Source of the DNA: Bacteroidota bacterium
GTDB taxonomy: Bacteria; Bacteroidota; Bacteroidia; Bacteroidales; JAADJA01
Assembly (NCBI GenBank): GCA_024278155.1
Contig: JAJRTT010000402.1
Span: 1-17,235 of the forward strand
Direction: 5' to 3'
Length of the DNA stretch: 17,235 bases
Positions 1 through 6,596 of the stretch are shown piece by piece. The stretch's first letter is position 1. Every line of letters begins with the position of its first letter. The notes beneath the pieces are model-generated. The model ran no database searches and was not told the DNA's origin. It saw only the letters and a program-made list of their open reading frames with translations. A program made the translations under genes and the position numbers.

Positions 1-48
1 GATGGAATAAGGATAAGCGTTGCTGCTATCGCATTTGCTTCCCATTAA
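1..48 (+). CDS. Possible C-terminal end of a gene entering from the left
   Basis: Reading from base 1 gives fifteen sense codons (D-G-I-R-I-S-V-A-A-I-A-F-A-S-H) and then TAA at 46-48. A strong hairpin begins one base later, which is where a terminator for a plus-strand gene would sit. The peptide is too short for me to recognise a family. The hairpin equally serves the convergent minus-strand gene, so the coding call is an inference from position and an amphipathic, protein-like reading. Confidence 0.3.
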   Translation, partial: DGIRISVAAIAFASH

Positions 49-84
49 AAAACCCGGTCAACCAAAACGGAATGACCGGGTTTT
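49..84. terminator. Bidirectional hairpin terminator
   Basis: The arms AAAACCCGGTCA (49-60) and TGACCGGGTTTT (73-84) are perfectly complementary over 12 bases and enclose a 12-base loop. The A-run at 47-52 becomes a T-run on the minus strand, and TTTT follows the stem on the plus strand, so the hairpin can end transcription both ways. It lies 17 bases beyond the stop of the minus-strand small gene at 102-320. Confidence 0.8.
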
Positions 85-101
85 AATTATTTAGCTTCTT
101 G

Positions 102-320
102 CTATTTAAAGGCCCTAAACACTTTCTTGGAACCATAAGCAACACCCATTACCATCATAATGATAAGACCGCCGCCAATTGGGGCACCACCGCCAACCGG
201 TGTATTTCCACTTCCCGGTCCACCACCACCATTTGGATGCGGAGGTGTTTGGGCAAGTGAAAACAAAGGCAATGCGAGGAATAAACCCGCTACAAGAATT
301 GATTTCAATGCTTTTTTCAT
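102..320 (-). CDS. Tiny exported Pro/Gly-rich protein with PID-CTERM-like tail (paralog 1)
   Basis: This gene encodes 72 residues. Residues 1-23 form a signal peptide (MKK start, hydrophobic core, LAQ end). A Pro/Gly-rich stretch beginning TPPHPNGGGGPGSG follows, then PVGGGAPIGGGL, a hydrophobic segment at about 50-63, and the basic end YGSKKVFRAFK, with stop TAG. The tail resembles my memory of the PID-CTERM sorting tail of Bacteroidota (PID-GG-L, hydrophobic stretch, YG-KK), with Gly in place of Asp. That family assignment is from memory. Almost nothing lies between signal peptide and tail, so it may be a bare anchor or small envelope peptide. Two paralogs lie at 4887-5114 and 5130-5354. 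It sits 79 bases after the large T9SS protein gene on the same strand, with a hairpin between. The function is unknown. Confidence 0.8.
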   Translation of the reverse strand: MKKALKSILVAGLFLALPLFSLAQTPPHPNGGGGPGSGNTPVGGGAPIGGGLIIMMVMGVAYGSKKVFRAFK

Positions 321-358
321 ATCTTTTAATTTATTGGTTTATAATAATTTGATTATAT

Positions 359-392
359 CCTTTTCCCCCCACCTGTAAGTAGGGGGAAAAGG
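359..392 (-). terminator. Hairpin after the large T9SS protein gene
   Basis: CCTTTTCCCCC (359-369) and GGGGGAAAAGG (382-392) form a perfect 11-base stem with a 12-base loop, starting 7 bases after the minus-strand stop at 400-402. No clear T-run follows on the minus strand, so this may be a partial terminator or an RNA 3'-end stabiliser. It lies between the large gene and the small gene at 102-320. Confidence 0.5.
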
Positions 393-399
393 CAAGGTT

Positions 400-3300
400 T
401 TATTTTATGAAAACTTTCCTGGTAGTCATATTGTTATTGCTCAGTACTTTCACAACATAATATGCGCTCTTTTCGAGGGCAATTGTATTGATCGTGCCAT
501 TTATCTGTGTTGAAACTACTTCCTGCCCCATCATATTATAGATGTTTATTTGTCCATCCGTATTTTCAGGCGCTACAACAACCACTTCATTATTCACTGA
601 ATAAACAGTAAACAGCTTATCTGTGTTTTCACCAACCGATAATGGTGAGAAATGGATAATAAACCTTTGCTCATTATCATTTAAGGTATAATCAAATGTA
701 TATGAACTTGAAGTCAAATCTGTCATCTCACCTGTAAAAGTATCTTCCAGAACAACAATACCAATATCGTTAATCTCAATTGCAGAGATCGTAAATTCAC
801 CACTAACTCCAGCACTAAACCCTAACTGGACCCAGTTGGTCTCGGGAAGCACATTAACGGCAAGGTTAGTAGATGCCATAGAGTAAAATGAAGGAACTCC
901 CGGATGATCGCTCATAAGTTTATAGGCATCGAAATCAGAATCAAAACCTGCGGTTGCATCATCGTTGAATATAATCGCTGTTTCATCGGTATATCCGTTA
1001 CCTTCCACCTGCAAACTTACTTTATTGGAAACTTCCGATTTCAGGTATCCGACATTATTATTTACCCGGTCAGCATTGTCAACCATAAAAGTACCAGTTC
1101 CGGGAGTACTGCAGTTTACAAAGAAACCTTGTCCCATGGCGATGTACTGGGAGCCTCCATTGACCGAACCAGTAGTACTCCAGGATGCCCATTGCGTCCC
1201 ATTATAAACATAAACAGTGGCATCTACATTAGCTCCGGAAGCTGTGTAAGCAGATTGCCAGTCAAGTGCAGAAGGATAGGGGTTGCCAAGAAGGTTCCAA
1301 CCAGAATTAAACCCGGTGGTAGTCCTGACAAGGTTATCGGCAGCACCAAATGCACCGGTATTCAACGCACCGGTTTCTGAGAAAGTCCAACCAGTAACAC
1401 CTCCGGCATTTGCACCATCAACCCAAACCATGTATCCCTGATAAGCATTTAACGGTGTTCCCAATGCATAAAGCTCAGTATAATCATAAGTGGCCTCATT
1501 GTTCTCATAGAGATAAACATCAGGCTCACCTGCATTCAAATGGAATATATCAATCAATTCGCCACCAACAGATGGGGAAAATGTGTGATATTGGTCGGCT
1601 GAAAGATAACGTTCGACCGTTGTGGAACCTACCACATTCAGGCTTGTTTCAACAATAGAACCAGAACCGGTGGCACCAGATTGAACAAGCAATGTTCCGC
1701 ACATAGGGGTTCCGGACGGGATTACAGGATAATTCACAAGCCCGGCAGGTATGGTGGCATCGGTAATATAACCCGGAACACCGTTGTCCCAGTTACCGGC
1801 ATCAAACCAATTATTGTCAACAGCACCTGTCCATGTGGAAGCAGCAGCCGAGGCATTGATGGTAAGAACACCGGAAACATTCGTTGTTCCATCCCAGGCG
1901 CCACTGTTAAACCCGCCATATGTATATGGCCCATTGTTGAACCGCCATCTTGCAACGTAATAATAGGTTCCCGGTGCCATTGGGACATCAGCCCCTAAAT
2001 TTGTTGAATACTGGTCATTGTTACCCTGATCCGAATCATAGTTTGCCATGACCCATGTAAAGTTTGCACTTCCGTTTGGATCTTCGTCAACCAAACTATA
2101 ACCTATCCAACATTCAATCCCTGCACCCTGTCCCGGGGAATCGGTTAGGCCGCTTTCCCAACATTGGGCATAAACCGTATAGTTCCACCACGATTCAATA
2201 GTTCCTGAAGGTGGCCATTGCAGGTTGTAATAACTTAATGGAACTGCAACCGAAACATTATCTATTTCCCAGGTGCCTGCACTTGTAGTATTTGACAAAT
2301 ATTTAAACCCTATATGAACATTTGAGTTTCCCACGTATGTAGAAATATCAATTGTCCCTGTGGACACAAAACTCCAACTACCACCACTTGAACGGTTTGG
2401 CACAACCAATTCAGTCCATATGGCGGCATAAGGATCTCCCAAACCAAAATAGTCTGTTGAAATATAAACTTTCATGTTAGCAGCAACCGCACTTTCATAA
2501 TTAATTGCCTCATCAAATGTAAACACCGCACCACTCAAAGAGGTTAAATCAAATGAAGGGGTTATCAGCCAATCTTCATTGGCCTGTGCACCACCAGAAT
2601 ATCCAGACATTTTTGCAGAAGGACCAGGATTGCCAAATCCTGTTATCTCCCATCCCTGAACTCCTAGAACACTATAAAAATACATATCTCCAAAATCAGG
2701 ATTAAACTCCTGAAGATAATCCAATACCGCTGTGGTTGGATCTTTTACGATATAACTATACTCAGGACTTGTTGTTCCGTCTGCAAGATCGTCCAAAGCA
2801 TATACTTCGTAATATACCGTTGTACCATCAGCTTGGGCAGGAATATCTGAATCGGTAGTATAAGTGTTACCACCTGTATTTGACATGGAAATGGTTGTTC
2901 CAAGGCTTCCCGAAGTCGTTCCCCAATGCAGTTCAACTCCTGCAACCGTACCATCGCTATCGGTTACATCTGCAGAAACGGAAACTGTGGTTGTAGAAGT
3001 AATATCTAGCGAGGGTGTATGGCCAATATTACTAATTATTGGAGGTGTATTGCCTCCTGTAAAATCAGTAATGGTAACATAGTCAATAGTTAAATGTGCT
3101 GTGTGATTATCATTTAAAATTCGGAATCTTATGTTGTTGCTTAAATCATTTAGAACATATTCATAGTAAGTAGGGGAAGTTACAGCTGAAAAATCCACAA
3201 CATCAAGTGAAGTGTAAACCCCACCATTTAAACTGACTAAAAGTTCAAACGTGCCTGAACCACTAAATGGACGATGATAATAAAAAGAAATTTTTCCAGC

Positions 3301-3573
3301 TGTATTCACTGCAGGTGAAGTAATAGAGGCTCCTGCAATGTCATCATTTATACGACACGCTTTACTACCGTCCCAAGATGCAGTTGAACTCTCAGGATAC
3401 ACAGAAACAAAGTCCCATGCCCCACTTTCCTGAAAATTTATAGTCCCGGTTGTATAACCAGACCATGTGTCAAGAGGGTTTTCAAAACTCTCAATCCAAT
3501 GAGGAGTTTGTGAAAACAAACTGCTTACAATTCCAAAAGAAACAATAAACGCAATTAATGTAATTTTTCTCAT
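400..3573 (-). CDS. Large multidomain secreted protein with T9SS type A sorting domain
   Basis: This gene encodes 1057 residues with a signal peptide at about 1-21 (hydrophobic, ending LFSQ). An N-terminal beta-rich module covers about 22-172 (starts WIESFENPLDTW). An Ig/FN3-like module follows at about 173-280 (NTPPIISN, then SVSADVTDSDGTVAGVELHW). A choice-of-anchor J or jelly-roll module lies at about 284-446 (EDWLITPSFDL). An aromatic-rich module spans about 448-575 (LQWPPSGTIE, YYYVARWRFN). A segment starting TWTGAVDNNWFDAGNWDNG follows at about 579, then a long low-motif region. The C-terminal sorting domain is about 980-1057 (INIYNMMGQEV, ending RKVFIK). T9SS would carry it across the outer membrane, where this domain is normally removed and the protein released or anchored. 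I see no catalytic motif; an adhesin or binding role is an inference. No T9SS machinery gene is in the window. Confidence 0.9.
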   Translation of the reverse strand: MRKITLIAFIVSFGIVSSLFSQTPHWIESFENPLDTWSGYTTGTINFQESGAWDFVSVYPESSTASWDGSKACRINDDIAGASITSPAVNTAGKISFYYHRPFSGSGTFELLVSLNGGVYTSLDVVDFSAVTSPTYYEYVLNDLSNNIRFRILNDNHTAHLTIDYVTITDFTGGNTPPIISNIGHTPSLDITSTTTVSVSADVTDSDGTVAGVELHWGTTSGSLGTTISMSNTGGNTYTTDSDIPAQADGTTVYYEVYALDDLADGTTSPEYSYIVKDPTTAVLDYLQEFNPDFGDMYFYSVLGVQGWEITGFGNPGPSAKMSGYSGGAQANEDWLITPSFDLTSLSGAVFTFDEAINYESAVAANMKVYISTDYFGLGDPYAAIWTELVVPNRSSGGSWSFVSTGTIDISTYVGNSNVHIGFKYLSNTTSAGTWEIDNVSVAVPLSYYNLQWPPSGTIESWWNYTVYAQCWESGLTDSPGQGAGIECWIGYSLVDEDPNGSANFTWVMANYDSDQGNNDQYSTNLGADVPMAPGTYYYVARWRFNNGPYTYGGFNSGAWDGTTNVSGVLTINASAAASTWTGAVDNNWFDAGNWDNGVPGYITDATIPAGLVNYPVIPSGTPMCGTLLVQSGATGSGSIVETSLNVVGSTTVERYLSADQYHTFSPSVGGELIDIFHLNAGEPDVYLYENNEATYDYTELYALGTPLNAYQGYMVWVDGANAGGVTGWTFSETGALNTGAFGAADNLVRTTTGFNSGWNLLGNPYPSALDWQSAYTASGANVDATVYVYNGTQWASWSTTGSVNGGSQYIAMGQGFFVNCSTPGTGTFMVDNADRVNNNVGYLKSEVSNKVSLQVEGNGYTDETAIIFNDDATAGFDSDFDAYKLMSDHPGVPSFYSMASTNLAVNVLPETNWVQLGFSAGVSGEFTISAIEINDIGIVVLEDTFTGEMTDLTSSSYTFDYTLNDNEQRFIIHFSPLSVGENTDKLFTVYSVNNEVVVVAPENTDGQINIYNMMGQEVVSTQINGTINTIALEKSAYYVVKVLSNNNMTTRKVFIK

Positions 3574-3690
3574 ATCAATAAAATTTTAAAGGTTAGTACT
3601 CGATTCTTAAATTATTTTGTAAGAAATGCTTGAAAAACATATTACCAATGACAATTTCGACTTATTAAAAACCCAAAGCGAAAAGGGCGA

Positions 3691-3720
3691 TAAAGGTAAG
3701 AAAAAAACAAAACGAACAAA
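3691..3720 (-). promoter_or_regulatory. Candidate Bacteroidota promoter for the large T9SS protein gene
   Basis: On the minus strand TTTG (3720-3717) is followed after 18 bases by TACCTTTA (3698-3691), one base off the TAnnTTTG -7 element. It would give a leader of roughly 110 bases before the ATG at 3573. The assignment is by motif only. Confidence 0.35.
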
Positions 3721-3742
3721 TAATATTTATTAACAATCCTTG

Positions 3743-4095
3743 GACACAGCTTTTTCGGATTTTCATGTGGGCAATGTGCGCCGCTAACGAATGGCTTTTT
3801 CGGATTTTTACGTGGGCTGTGCGCCGTTAATCCGAAAATGTATTTAATGAAAACGTATTCAATTTATCCAGGATTATCTATCGCTCATTGCAACGCTAAA
3901 GTCCTGAATAGCTGTTGTTGATACACAGCTTTTTCGGATTTTCAGGTGGGCATCGTGTGCCGTTAATCCGAAAATGAATTTAATTTACCAAGGATTACCC
4001 ATCGCACATTGCAACGCTAAAGTCCTGAATAGCTGTTGTTGATACACAGCTTTTTCGGATTTTCACGTGGGCAATGTGGGCCGCTAATCCGAAAA
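3743..4095. repeat. Imperfect tandem repeat with four hairpin-like units
   Basis: This lies in a gene-free stretch (3574-4178). A core starting TTTTTCGGATTTT begins at 3751, 3796, 3930 and 4051. In the last three copies the left arm TTTTCGGATT pairs perfectly with a downstream AATCCGAAAA (hairpins 3797-3838, 3931-3974 and 4052-4095), enclosing a GTGGGC...GCCG(C/T)T loop of 22-24 bases. The first copy has lost its right arm and joins the second directly. A 59-base block at 3886-3944 recurs identically at 4007-4065, giving a 121-base period; the spacing between copies 2 and 3 is 134 because of about 13 extra bases. No open frame across it looks like a protein. It could be a degenerate extragenic repeat family, a MITE-like remnant or a structured RNA. 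The rest of 3574-4178 holds only the candidate promoter. Confidence 0.8.
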
Positions 4096-4178
4096 CGCAA
4101 TTCACCTCTGTCCCTTTCTTGTTTCCAACCTTCCAGGTGTCCCACGCACAGACCACCTTCGACCCAAAAGGTTATTTT

Positions 4179-4811
4179 TTATTTCCGCCCAAAATCAGCC
4201 GGGATTTCCCCCCAATACTTTGTTTCCCATTTTAATATTTTATTCGGGTAATCATTGTTATTCAACCAAAGCAAAGCCCGGTCGACCAATTGGAAAAGTT
4301 TATCGTTGCGGCTGTTCCTCTCCAGTTTTGTGTTTATCTTTTTTCTTTTCACCCAACTCATGGCAGTCCGGGAATCGGAATAGACGGGAATTTTACTGTC
4401 TTTCTGCTTTAGCATGGCAAGCCCGTGGACCAATGCAAGGAATTCACCAATATTGACTGTCCCTAGTGGGAAAGGGCCCATTTTGAAAACTTCCCGGCCT
4501 GAACTGGTATAAACCCCACGGTATTCAAGAATGCCCGGGTTTCCGGCACAGGCCGCATCCACCGAAAGGCTATTGGCAACCGGGTCGCCTACCAACTTCC
4601 TTTGTTCACCGCTAAATGCCAGGATACGTTCATCAATTCCGATGTAATTACCACTTCCCTCCTCAAAAGCCCTTTCCGCAATATCTTTGTTTTTAAAAGA
4701 CTTGAAAACAGGATTTGGGTATCCATCGGTTTGTTTTTTACATTCGTCCCAACTTGTATAAACCCCGGGGCTTTTTCCTTCCCAAACCACGTAATATTTT
4801 TGTTTTGCCAT
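4179..4811 (-). CDS. rnhA: Ribonuclease H with N-terminal viroplasmin-like domain
   Basis: This gene encodes 210 residues. Residues 4-50 form the viroplasmin-like (hybrid-binding) domain, with KYYVVWEGKSPGVYTSWDEC, a tract around YPNPVFKSFKN and then A-E-R-A-F. The RNase H fold covers about 80-210. The DEDD catalytic residues are visible: Asp85 (SVDAACAGNPG), Glu123 (NIGEFLALVHG), Asp146 (YSDSRTAMSW) and Asp206 (IPADFGRK). The enzyme cuts the RNA strand of RNA-DNA hybrids in the cytoplasm, removing R-loops and primer RNA. The two-domain form and length match the usual Bacteroidota type. The start at 4811 gives an intact first domain. A terminator-like hairpin ends only about 10 bases upstream, so the gene probably depends on its own promoter or on readthrough. 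Confidence 0.95.
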   Translation of the reverse strand: MAKQKYYVVWEGKSPGVYTSWDECKKQTDGYPNPVFKSFKNKDIAERAFEEGSGNYIGIDERILAFSGEQRKLVGDPVANSLSVDAACAGNPGILEYRGVYTSSGREVFKMGPFPLGTVNIGEFLALVHGLAMLKQKDSKIPVYSDSRTAMSWVKRKKINTKLERNSRNDKLFQLVDRALLWLNNNDYPNKILKWETKYWGEIPADFGRK

Positions 4812-4820
4812 ACCCCAGAT

Positions 4821-4860
4821 AAAAAAAATGCTTTACAAATCAATAAAGAAATGTAAAGCA
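4821..4860 (-). terminator. Intrinsic terminator just upstream of the RNase H gene
   Basis: TGCTTTACA (4829-4837) and TGTAAAGCA (4852-4860) form a perfect 9-base stem. Read on the minus strand it is followed by eight T residues (4828-4821), a classic Rho-independent terminator. It would end the transcript of the two small genes at 5354-4887. It lies 9-49 bases before the RNase H start codon, so it could also act as a leader attenuator. Confidence 0.75.
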
Positions 4861-4886
4861 CATAAATAAATACATCCGAAAATTAA

Positions 4887-5114
4887 TTAGAACTCAATGT
4901 CCTTTTTATAAAATGTCTTTTTTGTTCCGTAAGCCAATGCTGTAACCAGCATTATTATCAAGCCGCCACCAACAGGTGCACCCCCGCCAACAGGAGTATT
5001 TCCACCACCTGGGGCACCACCACCATTCGGATGGGGAGGGGTTTGTGCAGACAAAGCAAATGGGAGCAGAACAAAGGCTGAAACTACCAACAAGGTTTGA
5101 AATATTTTTTTCAT
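4887..5114 (-). CDS. Tiny exported Pro/Gly-rich protein with PID-CTERM-like tail (paralog 2)
   Basis: This gene encodes 75 residues. A signal peptide (about 1-23, ending LSAQ) leads to TPPHPNGGGAPGGG, PVGGGAPVGGGL, a hydrophobic segment at about 50-63 and a YGTKK basic tail that here runs on to an acidic KKDIEF end. It is nearly identical to paralog 1 through the Pro/Gly part; the membrane segment and tail differ. It starts 15 bases after the stop of paralog 3 and a terminator follows it, so the two probably form one transcript. The function is unknown. The tail resembles PID-CTERM sorting signals with Gly in place of Asp, a comparison made from memory. No exosortase-like gene is visible in the window. 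Confidence 0.8.
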   Translation of the reverse strand: MKKIFQTLLVVSAFVLLPFALSAQTPPHPNGGGAPGGGNTPVGGGAPVGGGLIIMLVTALAYGTKKTFYKKDIEF

Positions 5115-5129
5115 AATACGAATATAAAA

Positions 5130-5354
5130 TTAAGCTTTCCTGGATCCGATTATCCTCTTTACTCCGTAAAAAGCACCCATGGCCAGCATGATCAACAAGC
5201 CTCCTCCAATTGGGGCACCACCGCCAACAGGCAGGTCACCGCTGCCAGGGCCACCTCCACCCGGGTCCGGTGGCGTATCAGCAAACATATTCAAGATAAA
5301 GGGTCCTGCAAAGAGGAAAACGAACACTAAAATGGAAGTAATTAATTTTTTCAT
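5130..5354 (-). CDS. Tiny exported Pro/Gly-rich protein with PID-CTERM-like tail (paralog 3)
   Basis: This gene encodes 74 residues from the ATG at 5354-5352. A longer in-frame start at 5429 is rejected because it would overlap the promoter and place 25 charged residues before the MKK signal peptide. The signal peptide covers about 1-26. TPPDPGGGGPGSGDLPVGGG follows, then API, GGGL, a hydrophobic segment at about 52-64 and the basic end YGVKRIIGSRKA. A 23-base stretch coding for the VGGGAPIG core (5206-5228) is identical in paralog 1 (175-197). It is the first gene of a likely two-gene transcript with paralog 2 and has the best promoter in the window. The function is unknown; its extracytoplasmic or inner-membrane location is inferred from the signal peptide and membrane segment. 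Confidence 0.8.
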   Translation of the reverse strand: MKKLITSILVFVFLFAGPFILNMFADTPPDPGGGGPGSGDLPVGGGAPIGGGLLIMLAMGAFYGVKRIIGSRKA

Positions 5355-5426
5355 ATTACTGATTTTGAATTTTACTCTTAACCTGTTCTTAAGAATGTAA
5401 TTGTTACCTGAATTAGATTCAAGGAA

Positions 5427-5458
5427 CAAATGTACTCACACTGACATAAAAAACCAAA
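5427..5458 (-). promoter_or_regulatory. Canonical Bacteroidota promoter for the paired small genes
   Basis: On the minus strand TTTG (5458-5455) is followed after 20 bases by TACATTTG (5434-5427), an exact match to the TAnnTTTG -7 element with a suitable -33 element. Transcription would begin near 5420, leaving a leader of about 65 bases before the ATG at 5354. Confidence 0.6.
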
Positions 5459-5567
5459 CTTTTTTTAAAAAAACTTAAAAAAACTATCTGAATAACCGGG
5501 GAGCCAACTTAACAAAACAAATTGTTCTTTTCTTTAAACCAATTCTTTATGTTCAGAATGAAATTGC

Positions 5568-5575
5568 TATTTTCG
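5568..5575 (+). promoter_or_regulatory. Candidate -7 element for the pseudouridine synthase gene
   Basis: TATTTTCG, followed by CA, is one base off TAnnTTTG and lies 13 bases before the ATG. The best -33 candidate is TTTA at 5546-5549, 18 bases upstream. The resulting leader would be very short. A similar TATCTTCGCA sits before the gene at 10727. Confidence 0.3.
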
Positions 5576-5588
5576 CAAAAAAAAAACA

Positions 5589-6383
5589 ATGAAAAATATT
5601 CGCAAGAACGATAAAGCAAATCATACAGAAAAGGGGGAAGTGGAAAACAACCAAAACCAGGGCGCCAACAGTTTAACAAGATTGAATAAGTTTATTGCCA
5701 ATGCAGGGGTTTGTTCCAGGCGCGAAGCAGATAAACTAATTGCCTCGGGGATGATAAAGGTAAATGGGGTGACCGTAAGCGAAATGGGGCAAAAAGTGGG
5801 CGCAGGCGATAAAGTGGAATTTGATGGGAATATCTTGCAACAAGAGAGGAAACATTACTTATTGCTGAACAAACCCAAGGGTTTTATTACAACCACCGAT
5901 GACCCCTACGAACGAAAAACCGTAATGTCCCTTATCAAAAATGCCTGTACCGCAAGATTGTACCCGGTGGGGCGTCTCGATATGGCCACTACTGGATTGT
6001 TGTTGTTCACAAATGACGGAGAGCTGGCGAAGAAACTGATCCACCCGAAACATTCTGTCAAAAAAATCTACCATGTGGTTTTAGATAAAAAACTCACAAA
6101 AAACGATATGGTTAAAATATCAGAAGGCATCGAGCTGGAAGATGGCCCTATCAAGGTTGATGACATTGCCTATGTGAGCGGGGCCGAAAACAAAAAAGAG
6201 GTGGGCGTCCAACTCCATTCGGGCAGGAACAGGATAATCAGAAGGCTATTTGAGGTGTTGGGCTACAGGGTTGTGCGTCTTGACAGGGTCTCGTTTGCAG
6301 GGCTCACAAAAAAAGATATTCCCAGGGGGAAATGGCGGCATTTGACACAAAAAGAAATCAGCTATTTAAAAATGCTTAAATAG
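5589..6383 (+). CDS. rluB: RsuA/RluB/RluE/RluF-family pseudouridine synthase
   Basis: This gene encodes 264 residues. A polar Lys/Asn-rich extension (1-28) precedes an S4 RNA-binding domain (about 30-80; RLNKFIANAG, CSRREADKLI, VNG). The synthase domain follows, with the LLLNKPKG strand (91-98) and the catalytic motif GRLDMATTGLLL, whose Asp131 would attack the uridine. It ends with HSGRNRIIRRLFE and VVRLDRVSFAGL, typical of the RsuA/RluB branch. It isomerises a specific uridine in ribosomal RNA. RluB, acting on 23S RNA, is the usual assignment in this phylum, but the sequence alone does not settle the target base. The gene stands alone, divergent from the small-protein pair. The stop is TAG. 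Confidence 0.92.
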   Translation: MKNIRKNDKANHTEKGEVENNQNQGANSLTRLNKFIANAGVCSRREADKLIASGMIKVNGVTVSEMGQKVGAGDKVEFDGNILQQERKHYLLLNKPKGFITTTDDPYERKTVMSLIKNACTARLYPVGRLDMATTGLLLFTNDGELAKKLIHPKHSVKKIYHVVLDKKLTKNDMVKISEGIELEDGPIKVDDIAYVSGAENKKEVGVQLHSGRNRIIRRLFEVLGYRVVRLDRVSFAGLTKKDIPRGKWRHLTQKEISYLKMLK

Positions 6384-6424
6384 TGCCTTCATAAAACACT
6401 CGAAAGATTCTTTTTATGGATTTT

Positions 6425-6455
6425 TTTGGTGGAATAGAAATATTTTATACCTTGC
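6425..6455 (+). promoter_or_regulatory. Candidate promoter for the sensor kinase gene
   Basis: TTTG (6425-6428) is followed after 19 bases by TACCTTGC (6448-6455), which matches TAnnTTTG if one T is missing. It would leave a leader of about 135 bases before the ATG at 6597. Confidence 0.3.
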
Positions 6456-6596
6456 GCATTGTTAAACGAGTTAATAGTTGACTTCCAAACTAATAGCTGT
6501 TACTGTATTTAAAGCTTTATTGCTGAGCAAATCAAGGTAAAAGGGTAAGGGATTGATTCCTGACAATCGGTTCGATCTTGTAATCCAAAAGAAAAA

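Noticed and set aside
3743..4095. CRISPR array
   Set aside because: The intervals between repeat cores are themselves repeated, copies diverge, spacing is irregular (45, 134, 121) and no cas gene is present.
4036..4251. Plus-strand open frame of 71 codons
   Set aside because: It starts inside the repeat, runs antisense into the end of the RNase H gene, and has no protein-like features.
5355..5429. Upstream extension of the small gene at 5130
   Set aside because: The extra 25 residues are charged, precede a clear MKK signal peptide, and overlap the -7 promoter element.
6390..6418. CATAAAA...TTTTATG inverted repeat after the pseudouridine synthase as a terminator
   Set aside because: The 7-base stem is almost all A/T with a 15-base loop; it is too weak to call, although a T-run follows.
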